A DNA stretch of 64,000 nt. Origin: Chrysomallon squamiferum. Lineage: Eukaryota > Mollusca > Gastropoda > Neomphalida > Peltospiridae. The position numbers were made by a program, and so were the translations under genes. This document shows positions 1-13,900 of this stretch, piece by piece. The notes under the pieces are model-generated. The model worked only from the letters and a program-made list of their open reading frames with translations, was not told where the DNA came from and did not search any database. The stretch covers positions 14,148,759 to 14,212,758 of the forward strand of contig CM022678.1 of NCBI GenBank assembly GCA_012295275.1, given 5' to 3'. Position 1 is the stretch's first letter; each line of letters opens with the position of its first letter.

Positions 1-298
1 AACTCGATTATTTTATTTGGTTCTAAGTATTTGTGTGTTTGTATTTCCCAGACGCGCAAGCCTTGTTAGCAACGATTTGTTGTTTTGTTTTTTGTTTTTA
101 CTGTTTTTGTTGTTTGTTTTTTTGTTTTTTTATTGTTGTTGTTTGTTTTTCTTTGCTGTTTTTTTTTTTTTTAATGAATATTTTAAAATAGCATTTTCCA
201 AACTTCACTATCTGAATAATAACAACTTTTTATTAACTTGTATTACTGTGATTTTAGCTATCAAAAATAAATAAATAAAGAGTGTGTTTATTTTTCAG

Positions 299-1027
299 CT
301 GAAATGACTAACACAACGTGTTGCTGCGTGTATCCGGGGGAACCTTTCGGACACGCCGCGTTCAAATCGAACATCTGGCACACAGGGAGTCAAAAAAAAG
401 TTTTCAAAGGTTATCTGTTTCCTAGCTTTGAACCATCAGTTTATAAAAACGTTTGTGTCAAAACTGCTTTGAAAGGCGCCTGGACGGAACAGTTCTGTTC
501 TGCTGAAGTAACGAAGTGTCAGGCGGTCCAAAAACTGGCGAACGAATTCAACTTAAAAAAACTGGCATCCACCAAGATCCGAACACTAGTTCCTCAGATG
601 GCAGTAATGGACGAGGTTGGTTCTGGTTGCACGTTAAGTGAAAATGACTGGGTTCTAATTGAAGAAAGGTTAAATGGAGATTTCTCCAAGTTAAATGACA
701 GTGTTGCAGACTCTTTCACATATTTCACATTCCACGCGACCGGCGGACAGCTTGGGAGGAAATTACAAAAATAACATTACCCTGTCTGATCCAACAGTAC
801 ACTCGTTAGACAGGCGTTTTGGTGACTTAGACAAAGGCTTCGAAGGAATTAAAGCAGTGTTTGAAAAACACACGTGTAATCATGAATGCTGTCGTTGGTT
901 AAAACCAGACGCTGACATCATAGACAGTGAAACCAGGAAATATTTTACTCAGTCGCTTCACGGTCAGTTTGAACGTTGTACGCCAACTGCACCATCACCC
1001 AGTAGTATTCGAATCTCACTCGAATGA
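299..1027 (+). pseudogene. Alpha-kinase domain exon with internal frameshift
   Basis: An exon begins after a TTTTTCAG acceptor at 298; the first ATG is at 304. Frame 1 (304-~750) shows the N-lobe of an atypical alpha-kinase: a Lys in VCVKTAL, an E/C/A-rich helix ending LANEFN, then WVLIEERLNGDFSKLND, which matches the family's EpyIxGxFxKyN strand, and FTYFTFHATGGQ. The C-lobe continues in another frame (~757-1027): NYKNNITLSDPTVHS, FGDLDKGFEGI and the zinc-binding HTCNHECC. About six residues between them, where the family carries LLVxDLQG (metal-binding Asp), are missing together with a frame change near 748-762. I see no splice sites that would repair it. So this is a decaying copy or a sequencing/assembly deletion. 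Upstream exons may lie outside the window. The family assignment is firm; orthology is not. Confidence 0.8.
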
Positions 1028-1870
1028 CCGTAATTCTGCACATTTACAAACAGCAAGCAATAAACCAGGTCACGGGAACAACGCTACCACAAAAAGAACA
1101 CATACACTCTAGACACACACACACACACACACAAAAGAAAATCAACAAAACTTTCACTCACACACTCACATACAAACACACACCTAAATATATTTTTACT
1201 GCTAATTCTATTTCTATTAAATACAATCATTTATTTACTTTTTTGTTTCTTTGTTTCTTTTATTGTTTATTCTCAGCTCTTGTTTAAACATAATTATATT
1301 AAAACTCGTACATATAAATGAAGATGGTAAATTAATAGTTTATTTTCATGATTATTTTTTGACTAAAGAGATGTGTTTACATCTTCTTAATGGGAACGAC
1401 GCACACGCACACATACACACACACACACGTTATCTATAGAGAGACATCACAAATGGAGAAAGAGAGACCTTGAAAATATTCCTAGTAAAATGAAATTTAT
1501 TTTCGGGTAGATTCAGAATGTGTTTGTATTGTTTATAGCTACACCGTGGATCAATGGGTTTTCCGTTATGATTCACTGACCTTAGCCTTGTCTTCGAGAC
1601 CACTCAGGCGTGGCTGAGTCAGTCTCAAAGTAAAATAGTATATTTTAAAAGCGGATATAAATTGTAGGGACGTCACGTATGTAAAACAGAAAAATTAGAA
1701 AATATTTAAATGGAAATGAATATAAAATATTTTAATCATAAAGTTGATATATATGGGTGTTGTGTGTGTGTGGACACAGAGAGAGATGTTTGTACAATAG
1801 TATTTGTTTTGCTAATCTTACACCCTTGTTCACATTAAATAATGTCAGTACATACTAACTTGTACAAAAC

Positions 1871-1905
<35 letters not shown>

Positions 1906-3300
1906 TTCATTTATTTTATTTTTTATATTTTATTTTATTAAAATTAAAACTAATTATTTTAGTTAATTTACAAAAATAAAAAATACCAAAATATGTGTAA
2001 ACCTGCTTATTAAAGTAAATAGCTTCTGCAAAATGAAATAGTTCAGCAAAACGAGAACAGAAGAAAAATATTTAAAATAATTCAGAGTAATATTAAAATA
2101 AATATAAAATTTATGTATAGTTTATATTAATTAATACAGACAATTAACATATGAAATATAACTAGTATGTATGAATGTATGTGTATATCTTTGTTGTTGT
2201 TGTCGTCTTGTTTTGCTAATAATGATATTCATGATCTTGTTTTCTGACATTAGACAGTTGTATGTCAGTAAATATATTAAACTGGAGGGCTTCGCCGTAT
2301 CTCTTCTTCTCTTCTAATATTTTCAGTGTACACTTGTCACTATGAAATATAACGGATCTGCTAAGTATTTTAAATATAATATAATCGAAGATAATAGCCG
2401 CTGCTTTGTAACAGTCGGGTAACGATCTTTTTAACAGTCGTGTATCGATCTCTGTAACACTCGTTTCATGAGCTCTGTAACTGACGTGTAACGATCTCTG
2501 TAACAGTAGTATAACGAGCTCTGAGGGGTTCAGTTGGGACAGTGACCCAAAACGTTCGGGAATCACTGCGTCTGACAGTTATAAATGTGTGATTCAAATT
2601 ATGAATCCATATATATATATATATATATGCTTGTTTATCTGTTTTTAAAATATTATTCAAAATAACTTACAAAAACCTAATTTAAAAAAAATAATAAAAA
2701 ATTGTCACTTTATTAACATAAAACTAGTTTTAAAAAATTAAATCAAAAAAGAAATTAATTATGTAAGGCATTTATTTTATTTCAAAATTTCATGTACTTT
2801 TAAATAACCTGAAAAACGTTATATTTTTTTTTAATCTGAAAAAATCTTGACATCCAAAAATTTCATGTTTAGAATTAATTAACCATTTCATGTTTAGCAA
2901 AATACGCATTTAAATGCACGAATAGATAATTATATAGCCATTCCTTCTACGAAAATAGATTGTTTTTTAAATAAGCTTTATTATTTATTATAATACCAAG
3001 GCAAATTTCTTCTTCTTCTTCCTCTTATTGCTTCTTCTTTTTTTTTTCCTTCCTCGTCTTTTTTGCCCCTTTATTTTCATCCGGTCAACCCATAGAGAAT
3101 TCCAGTTCAGTTCTTCAGTATAATAAAAGATATGGCCAAACAAACGTTTTGAATAAAATTAAATATTTCATAATATACATGTAAAATAATACTTGCAAAT
3201 TTTCAAAAGAGAATAAATAATGGGACAGGACAATCTTAAATTGTCAATATTTACTTATTTACTTCTGACTCGCCAAAATTTTAATTTTGACATTTGTCTG

Positions 3301-3348
<48 letters not shown>

Positions 3349-3695
3349 GTTTTGTATTTTTTATATTTGTTCTGTGTGTCACATTTCTTCTTCTTTGTCT
3401 ATTGTTGTTACACTTGTCTTTTTTATTTCTTTATCTATATCATTGTTCCCCTTTTATTAACAGCGTGTGATAAAATGAAATATCTGTCACTGGGCTACTT
3501 TTCGAAATGCATCCGATTCAAAATGGCAATCCCTCATATGACACGCATCGACACACGTTAACTTTTTCAGAATGTTGTAACGTCTGTTTAAAGGAGGAAA
3601 ATCGTAGGAAAACAAAAGACAATGTCTGCTCCCACGTAGTGGGCGTAATTGACCTTTTACGTTATTTGAACTCAGAACTGTTGTAGTTCACTATA
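1028..3695. other. Intergenic, AT-rich, simple repeats
   Basis: No supported gene. It holds CA runs (1111-1131, 1403-1430), an ATTT run (1870-1914), a degenerate 23-bp tandem array (~2402-2525), an AT run (~2609-2628) and an ATT run (3302-3349). The open frames across it are low-complexity translations. Confidence 0.6.
2402..2525. repeat. Degenerate ~23-bp tandem repeat, about five copies
   Basis: Copies of a unit like CGATCTCTGTAACAGTCGTGTAA follow one another with substitutions (cgatctttttaacagtcg..., cgatctctgtaacactcg..., agctctgtaactgacg..., cgatctctgtaacagtag...). It gives open frames on the minus strand that look like a protein but only translate the repeat. Confidence 0.75.
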
Positions 3696-6600
3696 ATGCC
3701 GACAGCAACAGTAACATTAAGGTAATGACATACCTGTTTAAATAACACTTACTGACTTAGGTACCATGGCCATAACGTAAGCAGTCTGATGATCATGTTG
3801 TTAAGTTTATGGTTATTGTCTATATTTCGTGTCATACTCATAGCATTTTCAATTTTAATTTTGGATTTGAGTTGCCAATTGCCTCAGCACTTATTTACTT
3901 ATTATCTTATTCAAGATATTGTTATACGTTTTAATTTTACTTTCACTTTCAGTGTAACATCTGTTATACTACTCAAAGTTTTATTAAACATAGATATTGT
4001 GAAAAATAAATGTGTCACGTGTGTGTTTATATATATATATATATATATATATACATACACAAACATACACATAGACACACAGACACACACACAAACACCT
4101 ATACATTTAAATACTTTTCAATATATATATAGCCATTTTAAATAATTGGTAATTTTGCAGTTAGTTTACCACTTATTGTTTTATTCACAATGTAGTAAAA
4201 ATGTTGGGTTTTGGGGGTGTTTTATGCTGCTTAATCAGATAATACCATACGTCCAGTCATTAAGCCTATGCTTTTTGTTAGTATTTTTACCCTTATTTTT
4301 GAGGTTGATTTAACGGCCAATGCTATTTCAGTGTAAAAACCATCACACATCAGGAGAAGAAATTTAGTGATGGTAGCAGCTGTCGGATGTCGTTATAATC
4401 AAAGTATGTCAACGACATTGTCATTTAAACTCTTGCAATAAAACAAGTAAAACAAGATGATAATAATAATACCAAACATTTCACTTTAAATAATTATATT
4501 TCAGTAATTTTATCATCATTCCACAATGCTCTCTGAAAAAACCAGGAGGCAAGACTGTCACAGAATTCCACAATGCAATGCTTTTAAATACTTTTCACTG
4601 GTTCCATGACAACACTTCCTGGTTAACATGAGTGATGATGTTTCTTTACTGTTTTCTGCATTCAAAACATTTGATATACCCTGAAAATACTGCAGGGAAC
4701 AGTTAAGATTTTTATGTCAGCTTCAGTAAATCTTGATATTTTAGGCCTGAAAAATAACCTTGGCTTAATGGCCAGGACCTGTGGTAATAATAATAATAAT
4801 AATAATAAAAATAATAATAATAAAGGAAATCATTGATAGGGGAAATATTTTCCAAACTAGTGACCTAATGCAAGACTCCTTTGATTACTTCATTGTTCCT
4901 ACCCATAATGAGCAAATTTACAAAATTTCAGCAATATCTAAAATGTTCTTTTATGTTAACTTATAAAAGTAAATTTATATTTACTTTGTCTAGAGAGCTC
5001 AAAAATAAATCTACTGGAATTGATCTCAGTGTTCCAACATACAAAGAAGCTCCAGGAATTCTTGGTTCCAGTGTTGAATACCATGTGGTGGTTGTGTCAA
5101 TATTGCCATTCTTCAAGTCTGCCAAACATAAGCAGTCTGATGTTGTTCAGTTTATGGTTATTGTCTATATTTCATGTCACAGCATATTTTTAGATTTGTT
5201 AATTGTCATTGTAACTTGTGACTTAATAAAACCATGCAAAGCATTGTTCAGATTAGTACTGCTATTTCTTGTATTTCTTAAAAGCTGTAATTGTGCATTG
5301 ATCCAACTAAGTTACAATCTTTCATATTCTGTAACAATATTATGAGGGTTATGTTATTATTATTATTATTACATATTCTAACAAGTTTTGTTATTGTTTC
5401 ACGTCATTAATCAAAAACGTAATTAAACATTAAAACAGAATATATAAACTACAGACAATTATTTCAAAATAATAATTCCATACAGAGAGAGATTTCTGTT
5501 GACAGATTTCCAAGAAGTTTAGTGACTTTGAAGAGTTGCATGAGAAACTCAGTGAGAAGTTTACTGGGACAGTTCTCCCCCCAGTCCCTAGAAAAGTGTT
5601 GAGAGTGAATGATGCCATAGCTCGGGAGAGGAGAAATGGACTGGATCACTTTTTGAAGATGATTGCAGCCATTCCAAAAATTGGTTCCAGTAGCATAATT
5701 CTAGAGTTTTTAGGTAGGAATTTGTGAAATGTGCATGTGGTGTATGTGTTTGTGCATATGTGTGTGTGCATGCACATGCAGATTATGTGTGTATGTAATT
5801 TAAAAAATAATAATAAAATTGTATGTCTTTTGGTAATAAATCAGTGATGTATTGCAGGAGTGAATCCAATAAAAGCTGGAAAATATTGTGTGTCAGGTGA
5901 TCTCAGTAAAGACAAGAGTGTTGAAGAAACTAAGTCAGAAAATGCTGATAGAACTAGGTAAACATCCCTATTCAGAGTTTAATTTTTCTGTAAACAATCA
6001 CTTTCTGATAATACTAACAATGGAGAGATTCATAATTATGACCACAAGATTATGTTTACTTTGTCATAGAAATATTTCTGGAGAGAATCATTAAATTAAA
6101 CATTCAGTGATTTTCTTTTCTCTTCTTTTTCTATGTTTTTCTTGACTTGTCATTTATTTTCTTGTAACAATTTCAGTCCTGATGTGAATGTTTTCGATGA
6201 AGAAGATAAAAATGAAGTAAACTCTGAAGGACTGTTTGTAGAAAGTGAAGATAACCCAACATCAGATCTATTTTCTGGACAGTCTAGTAATTCATACATT
6301 TCAGGTAAAGAGAATATTGATATAGAAAAGAGAAATAGTCATAAAACATGTTCCGTAAGTTCATATTACCATTTTCACACTTGGTTACATTATATTAATT
6401 ACTTTTTTAATGTTATCAGGTAAGAGTATATTGTGTGTGTGCTTGGATAGATAAATTTTAAATTTTACTTTACCACATTTATTAAACTTATTAATATTTA
6501 AAACAGCAAACTAATCATATTTAAATAGCAGTACATACATAAAATTAATTAACTACTGAAGTATGAAACACTGAATATCCATTTCCCTTTTTGGTCTTTT

Positions 6601-7629
6601 GTTACAAAGTATTCATACAAATATAAAGCTAAAACTAGGATTGATGACAAACAGGTTTCCTATTTGCTTTCTGCTCTTTTTTAATCTATCATTTTTCAAA
6701 TTTTAAATAAAAAATTTTTAAATTATTATTTATCTATAATTTAATTATGTTTTGTGTTTATATAGAAACGCCATACTTGTTTGAAGATCAGGATTATGGA
6801 GGTGGAATAACAGAGGAAGAAGAGACTAATTTGTTTTTACCTGACTCCATTATCACAACAAAATTTACTGGGCAAACAGATGATGACACAGATACTGAAG
6901 AGCTGTTCAAGTATGAAATATTCAAATATATTTGACATAATCTCTCTCTTTGTATGTATGTGTGTATAAATATGTATTTATAGATAGGTAGACAGGTAGG
7001 TAGGTATGAATAATACATACATCACCTTTTATTATTTTGGTGCTTTCAGTTACATAGAATGCTCAAAACCTGGTTTATCAAAAGCCATACTTTCATTCCT
7101 TGCACATCACATCCAAACAGTTCATGACAGTTAACGTTTCTCTCTTTGACTGTGTTAGCTTTCACACAGCTTCTACAATTTTTTCTGTTATTTTATTTCT
7201 AGGATAGAAGATAACTTAGATAACATAATGAGGATCAGCTCTAAGAAGTCTGCAGACTGTAAAATGTCTCCCACAGCCAATCAGAATGCATCTTCCAGTG
7301 TCCCAACCAATCAGGATGATTCTTCTTATTTTACAGCTAGTGCAAGTGAAGCTTCACATAAATCAAAATTTCTGGTAAAACCAAAACCAACTCCAAGATC
7401 AAGACCACCAGTAAGTGATAAGCCAAAACCACCAGTCAGCAATAAACCAAAACCACCTGTAAGTGATAAATCTAAACCATCCATTTTCCAGAAACCTCCA
7501 GTTATAGAAACCACTGAAAAAGAAAAAGTTTCAAATGAAACCACTGATAGTTTGAACCCAGATGACATTGTGAAATATATTCAGTCTAACAGTGAAAACA
7601 ATAACACTGATTTGGATTTGTTCTCATAG
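3696..7629 (+). CDS. HS1BP3: HS1BP3-like PX-domain protein
   Basis: Seven coding exons: 3696-3721, 4994-5156, 5506-5713, 5858-5957, 6177-6304, 6766-6910, 7203-7629; all junctions are GT-AG and keep phase, giving 398 aa (human HS1BP3 is close to 390). Exon 1 codes only MPTATVTL plus two bases; I chose it because the ATG, the GTAATG donor and phase 2 fit exon 2. The PX domain (about residues 9-130) includes TGIDLSVP, VEYHVVVVS, FKSAKHKQSDVVQF and LPPVPRKVLRVNDAIARERR, and closes with ILEFLG. An acidic middle (FDEEDKNE, YLFEDQDYGGG) leads to a Lys/Pro-rich tail with repeated KPKPPVSDK units, likely SH3 ligands, and a conserved end NPDDIVKYIQ. The family binds phosphoinositides and phosphatidic acid and the cortactin-like HS1, and restrains autophagy. 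AATAAA lies at 7656-7661. Confidence 0.9.
3775..3850 (+). repeat. Partial copy of HS1BP3 exon 2 and its donor inside intron 1
   Basis: The stretch from about 3778 (gtaagcagtctgatg... to ...tatatttcgtgtcat) nearly repeats 5128-5190, the 3' end of exon 2 with its splice donor and early intron 2. The copy lacks the rest of the exon. Confidence 0.7.
4781..4830. repeat. (TAA)n microsatellite
   Basis: Interrupted TAA run just upstream of HS1BP3 exon 2. Confidence 0.85.
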
Positions 7630-10600
7630 TCAGAATCAGTCGTTTTCATGAATATAATAAATTGACATTTGTTTACCAGTTGATCTTAATCATAAATGGG
7701 TTAGAGTTTACTGTTGTTTTTTGTTTGTTGTTGTTATTTTTTGCATCCTATAATTAATCACTTTTCTTAAAATTATCATAAACTATCTTGTTCTGGTTTT
7801 ATACAGATCATGTCAGCTAAATCAGTTTGAAGTTTTATTAATAATTATCAGTATTAATGATGAGTAAATAGTCAGGACTGTATTTAACATTATTTCTGTA
7901 TGACCCATTAATGACATGACACAAAAGCTATATTTTGAAAATTATTTTTAAATGGAAATCTTAAGCTTAATGGGTTGACTTCTTTTATTTTTTTCTAAAT
8001 TTAACAGCTGGAAGACCATTTTGTTGTTGTTAAAGACAGTTTTAAAACTGCACTCTGTATTGATAAAAAAAAATATGTCAAACAATTTGTTGGAGTAATA
8101 AGAAAAAACTGCTAAGCATGCATTAATTGATAAACTGTTATAAACATTGAAAAATGAATTATACTTTTGTTGATGATATAGAAGAAAAATATCATGGCAT
8201 CGTGGTCCAGTTAGGGTCTTTTAACCTGAAAAATTGCAAATTCCAAACTCTGTTGATGTTATGAGAGTTTAATTACATTAGGTAATAAAATATAACATAC
8301 CTAGCAAATGTGAAGTAAGTTATTATTGTATTAGAGATTGTCTTTATTTCTTTTATTTTTCTAATAAAAATAAAATCTTTAAGTACTGAACATTATTTCT
8401 AACAACAATTTTTCCAAAACAACCAATATAAAATGCGTAACATAAATTTAGTGGATCCAGTGGCTAAGCTAGTTTTGATGCTACCATTTTAAAACAATTT
8501 GGGATGTATATTTGCTGCATATTTAAATGTGGGTCTTTCAATCAAAATATTTTATGATGTATAAATTACGGCAAAATAATGAATGTAAAACTGGCATTGT
8601 GAAATGTTAGTCAGTTCTGCACATTCTCATATAAATTTGTTGCAAATATTCTAGATTGCAAAGCTTTCATTAAATATTTGATAACTGACAATACTTAGTT
8701 TTCACAATTCATAATTTTATTTTTAAACTGATAAACAGAAATTATTTGGATAAAAGTAAAATTACATTTTTAATTTTGTTTTTCTTATATGCTGTTTTTG
8801 TAATTATAAAATAATTAAACACTAAAATATTTATTTTGTTTTTTTCACAAACTGTAACAAAGACAAATACAGTCACTAAAATTGCATAGATATATATTCA
8901 TATAATTATTTTTAATTTTATTATGTGAAATTATGTGTTAACAGCAGTTAGGAAGCTTACACAAACATGCTTTAGTATAAGTAACTACTTTGTGTGTAAA
9001 CTCTCGCTGAATGAATTAGATGTCAGCAAAACATTTTGAAGTAAAGTAATGCTGTGTTCTTTTGTGAAAACATTCCAAATCAATCGCTTCTGAGATTTCC
9101 CCTGTAAATGATTCTTTAAGATTCCTATTATCGATTTCCACTGTTGATAGCATCTAAATAATATATTTTTTTCTATATTAAGTAATTTCTGTAAAAAGAT
9201 ATGGAAAGTCAATCGATAAACTTATTAACTGCGTTAAAAACATGTTGATCATGGTTGACTATTTTCTGTTGGTGTAATTTTAAGATCATCCCAGATAAAC
9301 CTTTTTTATTTTTAAAAACATAATCCCATATAATTTGGGTGATGTTAATATCTGGCCCTTGAACTAATACAGTTCAGCAGTGTAAACTATTTTGATCACA
9401 TGATAGCAACAAGGTCATGCTCATTCAGTGACAGATTATGTAACAAAACCTACAAATGAACACACATGCTTAGAATAATTATTTCCATTTTGTGGCAGCT
9501 GATCTAGATAAAATAAAATAATAGCTTTAAATGTTAATGAAATTGCTCATACACAGTTTGACTGTTTTAATGAAGAATGATACTGGGGGATTTGACTGCT
9601 GACAGTAAAATAGACGGTGACAAAGACAACTATTTAAAATGTAGAGAAAACTTCCAGACTAAGATCTTAAAGATGGAACTGACCAAAGTAAAAAAAAATA
9701 ACAGGGGTAGGTAGGAAACATGGCTGAATGCGTCAATCTTTCTGATCACCTGTACCATGTAACTTTTGTAAATGAGGCCACGGAAAAAATAAATAAGTAA
9801 AAATATTTATATTACAATTATTTAAAATGATAGTTTGTTTTTTGTTAGTTTGTTAATTATTGTGAAAGGAATATTATTTTATATGTTAATACAGTATTAA
9901 GAAAAAAACTGATTGACTAGACTAAGTTTAAGCCAGCTGTGTTTATATAAACCAAAGAATAATGGCTGTGCAGATTCATAATAATAAAACAGTTAACTGA
10001 TCTAACTACCATTAGAAATAATGGATCTCCTATCGTTACATAATAATAAAAAACCAGAAATGCTACTCACTCAAATTGTACTAATAACTTATTTTGTAAA
10101 TTTTTAAATATATAGTGAATAATTCATATTACTCAGTAGAATTAAATACAAAACAAACTTTTAAAAAATTATTTATTACAGAATTCCATTTTATTGTGTT
10201 ATGCACAAATAGAATAAGCAGTAACAACAAACCTTTGCTATCTATATCTTCACTATTCTACAACTTACTGATTCCAGATTTTTTCCAATATAGCATTCAC
10301 AGTAACCTTCTGATACAGATCAAAAACAAGCTGTTCACACGCACACAGAGACTACATTATAATATAATGTGTGTGTGTTTGTGTTTATATACAGTGTGTA
10401 TGGTTGTATATCTATATATAGGCCACATGGTTTTTTGATATTTTCTATACACAACTTGTTGAAATACACAGACAATAACAATGCAAAATGCAAATCTGCA
10501 TACTGGTGTTAATCAATATTTTAAACACATTTATATCATCTGTAATAATATAATATTAAATAGTGCATTTAATAATAAAGATTTGTTCCTATCTTGCAGC

Positions 10601-10932
10601 TCTTAAACATCTGAATATTACTCTAAATAGCTTTTTTTTATTTATTTCTTTATTCTTGCTATTAAACATTACAAAGATGCCTAAGACATTAATTTGTATG
10701 TATCAGAAATAAATAAAGAAAAACAAACATACAAAAAAATTCAAATAAAATAAAACAATGAAATGTGATCTTGCACAATGAACCAAAGTTAAGTTTGTAA
10801 TATGGATTAATGCAAATATCAATATTCCTGGTAAGTTTTGTTTAAATACCTCTCCCATCTCCACAGCTGGGGTGATTGCAAAGGCATGCCTAGCTGAAAT
10901 TTGGTAAACGTGAAATAGGCTAAGTGTAAACA
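7630..10932. other. 3' regions of two convergent genes, otherwise empty
   Basis: The 3' UTR of HS1BP3 enters from the left and that of the SLC22A18-like gene from the right. TTTATT (a minus-strand polyA signal) occurs around 10627-10650. Long unique AT-rich DNA between; I see no gene or clear repeat. Confidence 0.55.
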
Positions 10933-13900
10933 TTACTCTCTATACTTTATAAATAGTACTATAGTTACAATACTACATAAAACAAATCCTAAATATCCAA
11001 AGGAGGGAAATCCAAAAATGTTCAGCATGTATCCACCAATAGTAGGAGACACAGTTCTAACCAGAGAGTTTACAGCCATGTTCAACCCTAACATTGCACC
11101 TGTAGAAATAAAACATCTTTAAATTCACACATTTCTGCTATATATAAATTAATTTAATAAAATTAAAATGTTGATGTACTATTTCATCATAAAATAAAGT
11201 TGCTCTCCTTAAATCCAGAACATTACTTTCCACATGAAACATCAATGTTACCACAGTAGAGCACATATTTTAATTTGAAACAGCTAGAGGCTTTTAACTG
11301 AACTATTAATTTAATACAATCATACCCAAACATTCTGTAATTTATTTTAGTTTATATAAATTTATAAAACTAATGACATTATACACCTTATTACCTGTGT
11401 CAGCATCTGACACTGTTTTGGTGATTGCAGCACTAAGTACAACATTCTTTGCAGTCATTCCCACTATGAGTGGAAGAAACACAGCAATCAACTGCCAGAT
11501 GTTTGTACAGAAAGCCTGAAAACACAAAAATTATGACTTTAATCAAATCTGGTGCCACATATTTTTTTTTTAAAGTATTTTGGTTCTTGTTGAAATCAAA
11601 CAAATTAAATCATTTAGTATATATGCTAGAGTTCTATGTGTCACTTCAACAAAGTCGACTCATGTCTTTAGATATTTTCTGGACCTAGCTCAAACATTGC
11701 GGACTGGTGTGTGAAACAGGCTTGCTACATTTTACAGTCTTCCACATATAAAGATAAAACTTACCATTAAAAGATAAGACCAGATAAGTATGAAAGCTGA
11801 CCACTTGAGTATTGAACCATCAGTGAACTTCTTAGTAAAAATTCCAATGCCAATGCCCTGCACTATCTGAAACACATTTTACATATCTTACAGTTTTTAA
11901 TCATACTTTAATAATTTTTATTAATAATCATATGTATTTTATTTAATATCCAAGTATGTATTTATAATTTTATTCCAAAGATTATTAATTATACCTACCA
12001 TACTGGTGACTCCAATGTAAGACATAATAAAACCATTCTGATCAGGTGGAAGATGAAACATGTCAATTGCTACCACCTGAAACATACTTTGAAATATACC
12101 TGCAGGTATTCCTGTTTTAATAAACAAAACAAAAAAAAACAATAAATAAATAAATAAATAAATAAATGTATCATGAAAACTTTTTCACCCATTCTTGACT
12201 GTAACTGAGATGTATAATATTACTGTTCACATCCATCCAACAATAGTCAAGACTGGATCAGCACCTCATAACATTCACAGTAATTATCTGTCTTCATTTT
12301 GAAAGTACTAGAACACTAGACAATACCTGTGTATTTTCAGCTTGTGTTAGTAGTTCACAACAGCAAAATGAAATCAAACATTGATTTTTTTTAAACTGTA
12401 TGTTAATGAAGTTTATTATAAAATATTATTTATACAGCATAAATACATTGTTGACTTTTCAATATGCTCATAAATAAAATCAGCTGGTATTTATGAATGT
12501 GGGATAAGTCTGTAATTTATACACAGCTGTGAACACATCTCTCTCGCTTGCTCTCTCTCTCCATCTGTCTACACAAACAGACAAACCTAACATGCACAAT
12601 ATTAAGAAAGCTATTAATTACATTTCTGACTAGTAGACGGTTCACTAATAACCATGTGTTAATGTTTTGTTAACCTATATTCAGTTCAGTGGCTTTCAGT
12701 ACATGCACAGGTTTCTTTAAATTGGATTAAATGAGCGGGGCCAGCAACTCCTTTCAGCTATATGGTTTTTGTCAACTACGATAACAATATCTTTCACATG
12801 TACTTTATCACAAACAGAAAACAATATGCTGTTGCATTAGAAAAGCATTCACATTAGTGACAAAGAAGACAATGGGTTGAGTCAAAGGCAAGTTTAGATT
12901 GAGTTGGAAAAACACTGACCTGAACCTATTTTAACTGCAAGGAGAAAGAGAGCTCCTGGTACCAGCAGCAAGTTTAAAATTTTCTGAATATTGAAAACAC
13001 TTGTACTGGAAACTAAAATAGTTTTTGCAAAAATTAATACTTAGTTCTTTAATGTACATAAATGTAATTTATTAAAACAATAACATATATAATCAAATAT
13101 TTTTAAAATATCTGTTTAATTTAAGATCACTTCCACTATTATTTCTTAGAAAAATTAAAATTTAATTAAGCTGTTTTTGGTAAATAATAATTATCATGCA
13201 AAACATTATGTAAATGCTAAATTTTGTTTTGGCAAACATTAAACATTTACTGTAATGTAAAGATTAAACTAATATAAGGTATTTTTAAAGCCACTAAACA
13301 TTTACTGTCACGTAAACATTAAACTAATGTAAGGTATTTATATAATAACACTAAATATTTACTGTAAGATATTTATATAAACACTAAACATTTACTGTGA
13401 TGTAAACATTAAACTAATGTAAGGTATTTATATAAACACTAAACATTTACTGTGATGTAAACATTAAACTAATGTAAGGTGTTTATATAAACACTAAACT
13501 CATGTTAGCTGCTTTGGTAAACAATGAACATTATATTTACTTATGCACTATTTATTTGAGAAACAATACCTTCATCAGTAACCTTAACTTCTGTTTTTTT
13601 TGTGTGTTTTGGAACAAAAAGTAAAACTAGAACAACACTTAGCAATGATCCAGCACTTGCCAGGAATGCAGTGAATTCTTCACTGTTGTAAATAAATAAA
13701 TAGAATTATGTTAGAAATCTAGTATTTTAAATAAAAAATAAAGTTTATATTTTCAGATATTCAAAAAACAAATAAAATGTAAAAAACAAAAAAATTGTAA
13801 TTCTCTTTGCAGTTTCTTAAATTATACATGGAAATTTCGGAAATTTAATATGAAATAGATTATTATAAAAGCTTTAAAGTCAAAATGAAACCTGTAATTC

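Noticed and set aside
17-274. 85-codon open frame at the left end
   Set aside because: Low-complexity Phe/Leu translation of a T-rich intron just before the kinase exon.
2216-2660. Minus-strand frames of 116 and 64 codons
   Set aside because: They translate the 23-bp tandem repeat and an AT run; no domain and no splice context.
7326-7568. 80-codon minus-strand frame
   Set aside because: Antisense shadow of the Pro/Lys repeats in HS1BP3 exon 7.
8985-9212. 75-codon minus-strand frame
   Set aside because: No recognisable domain, no supporting splice or polyA context.
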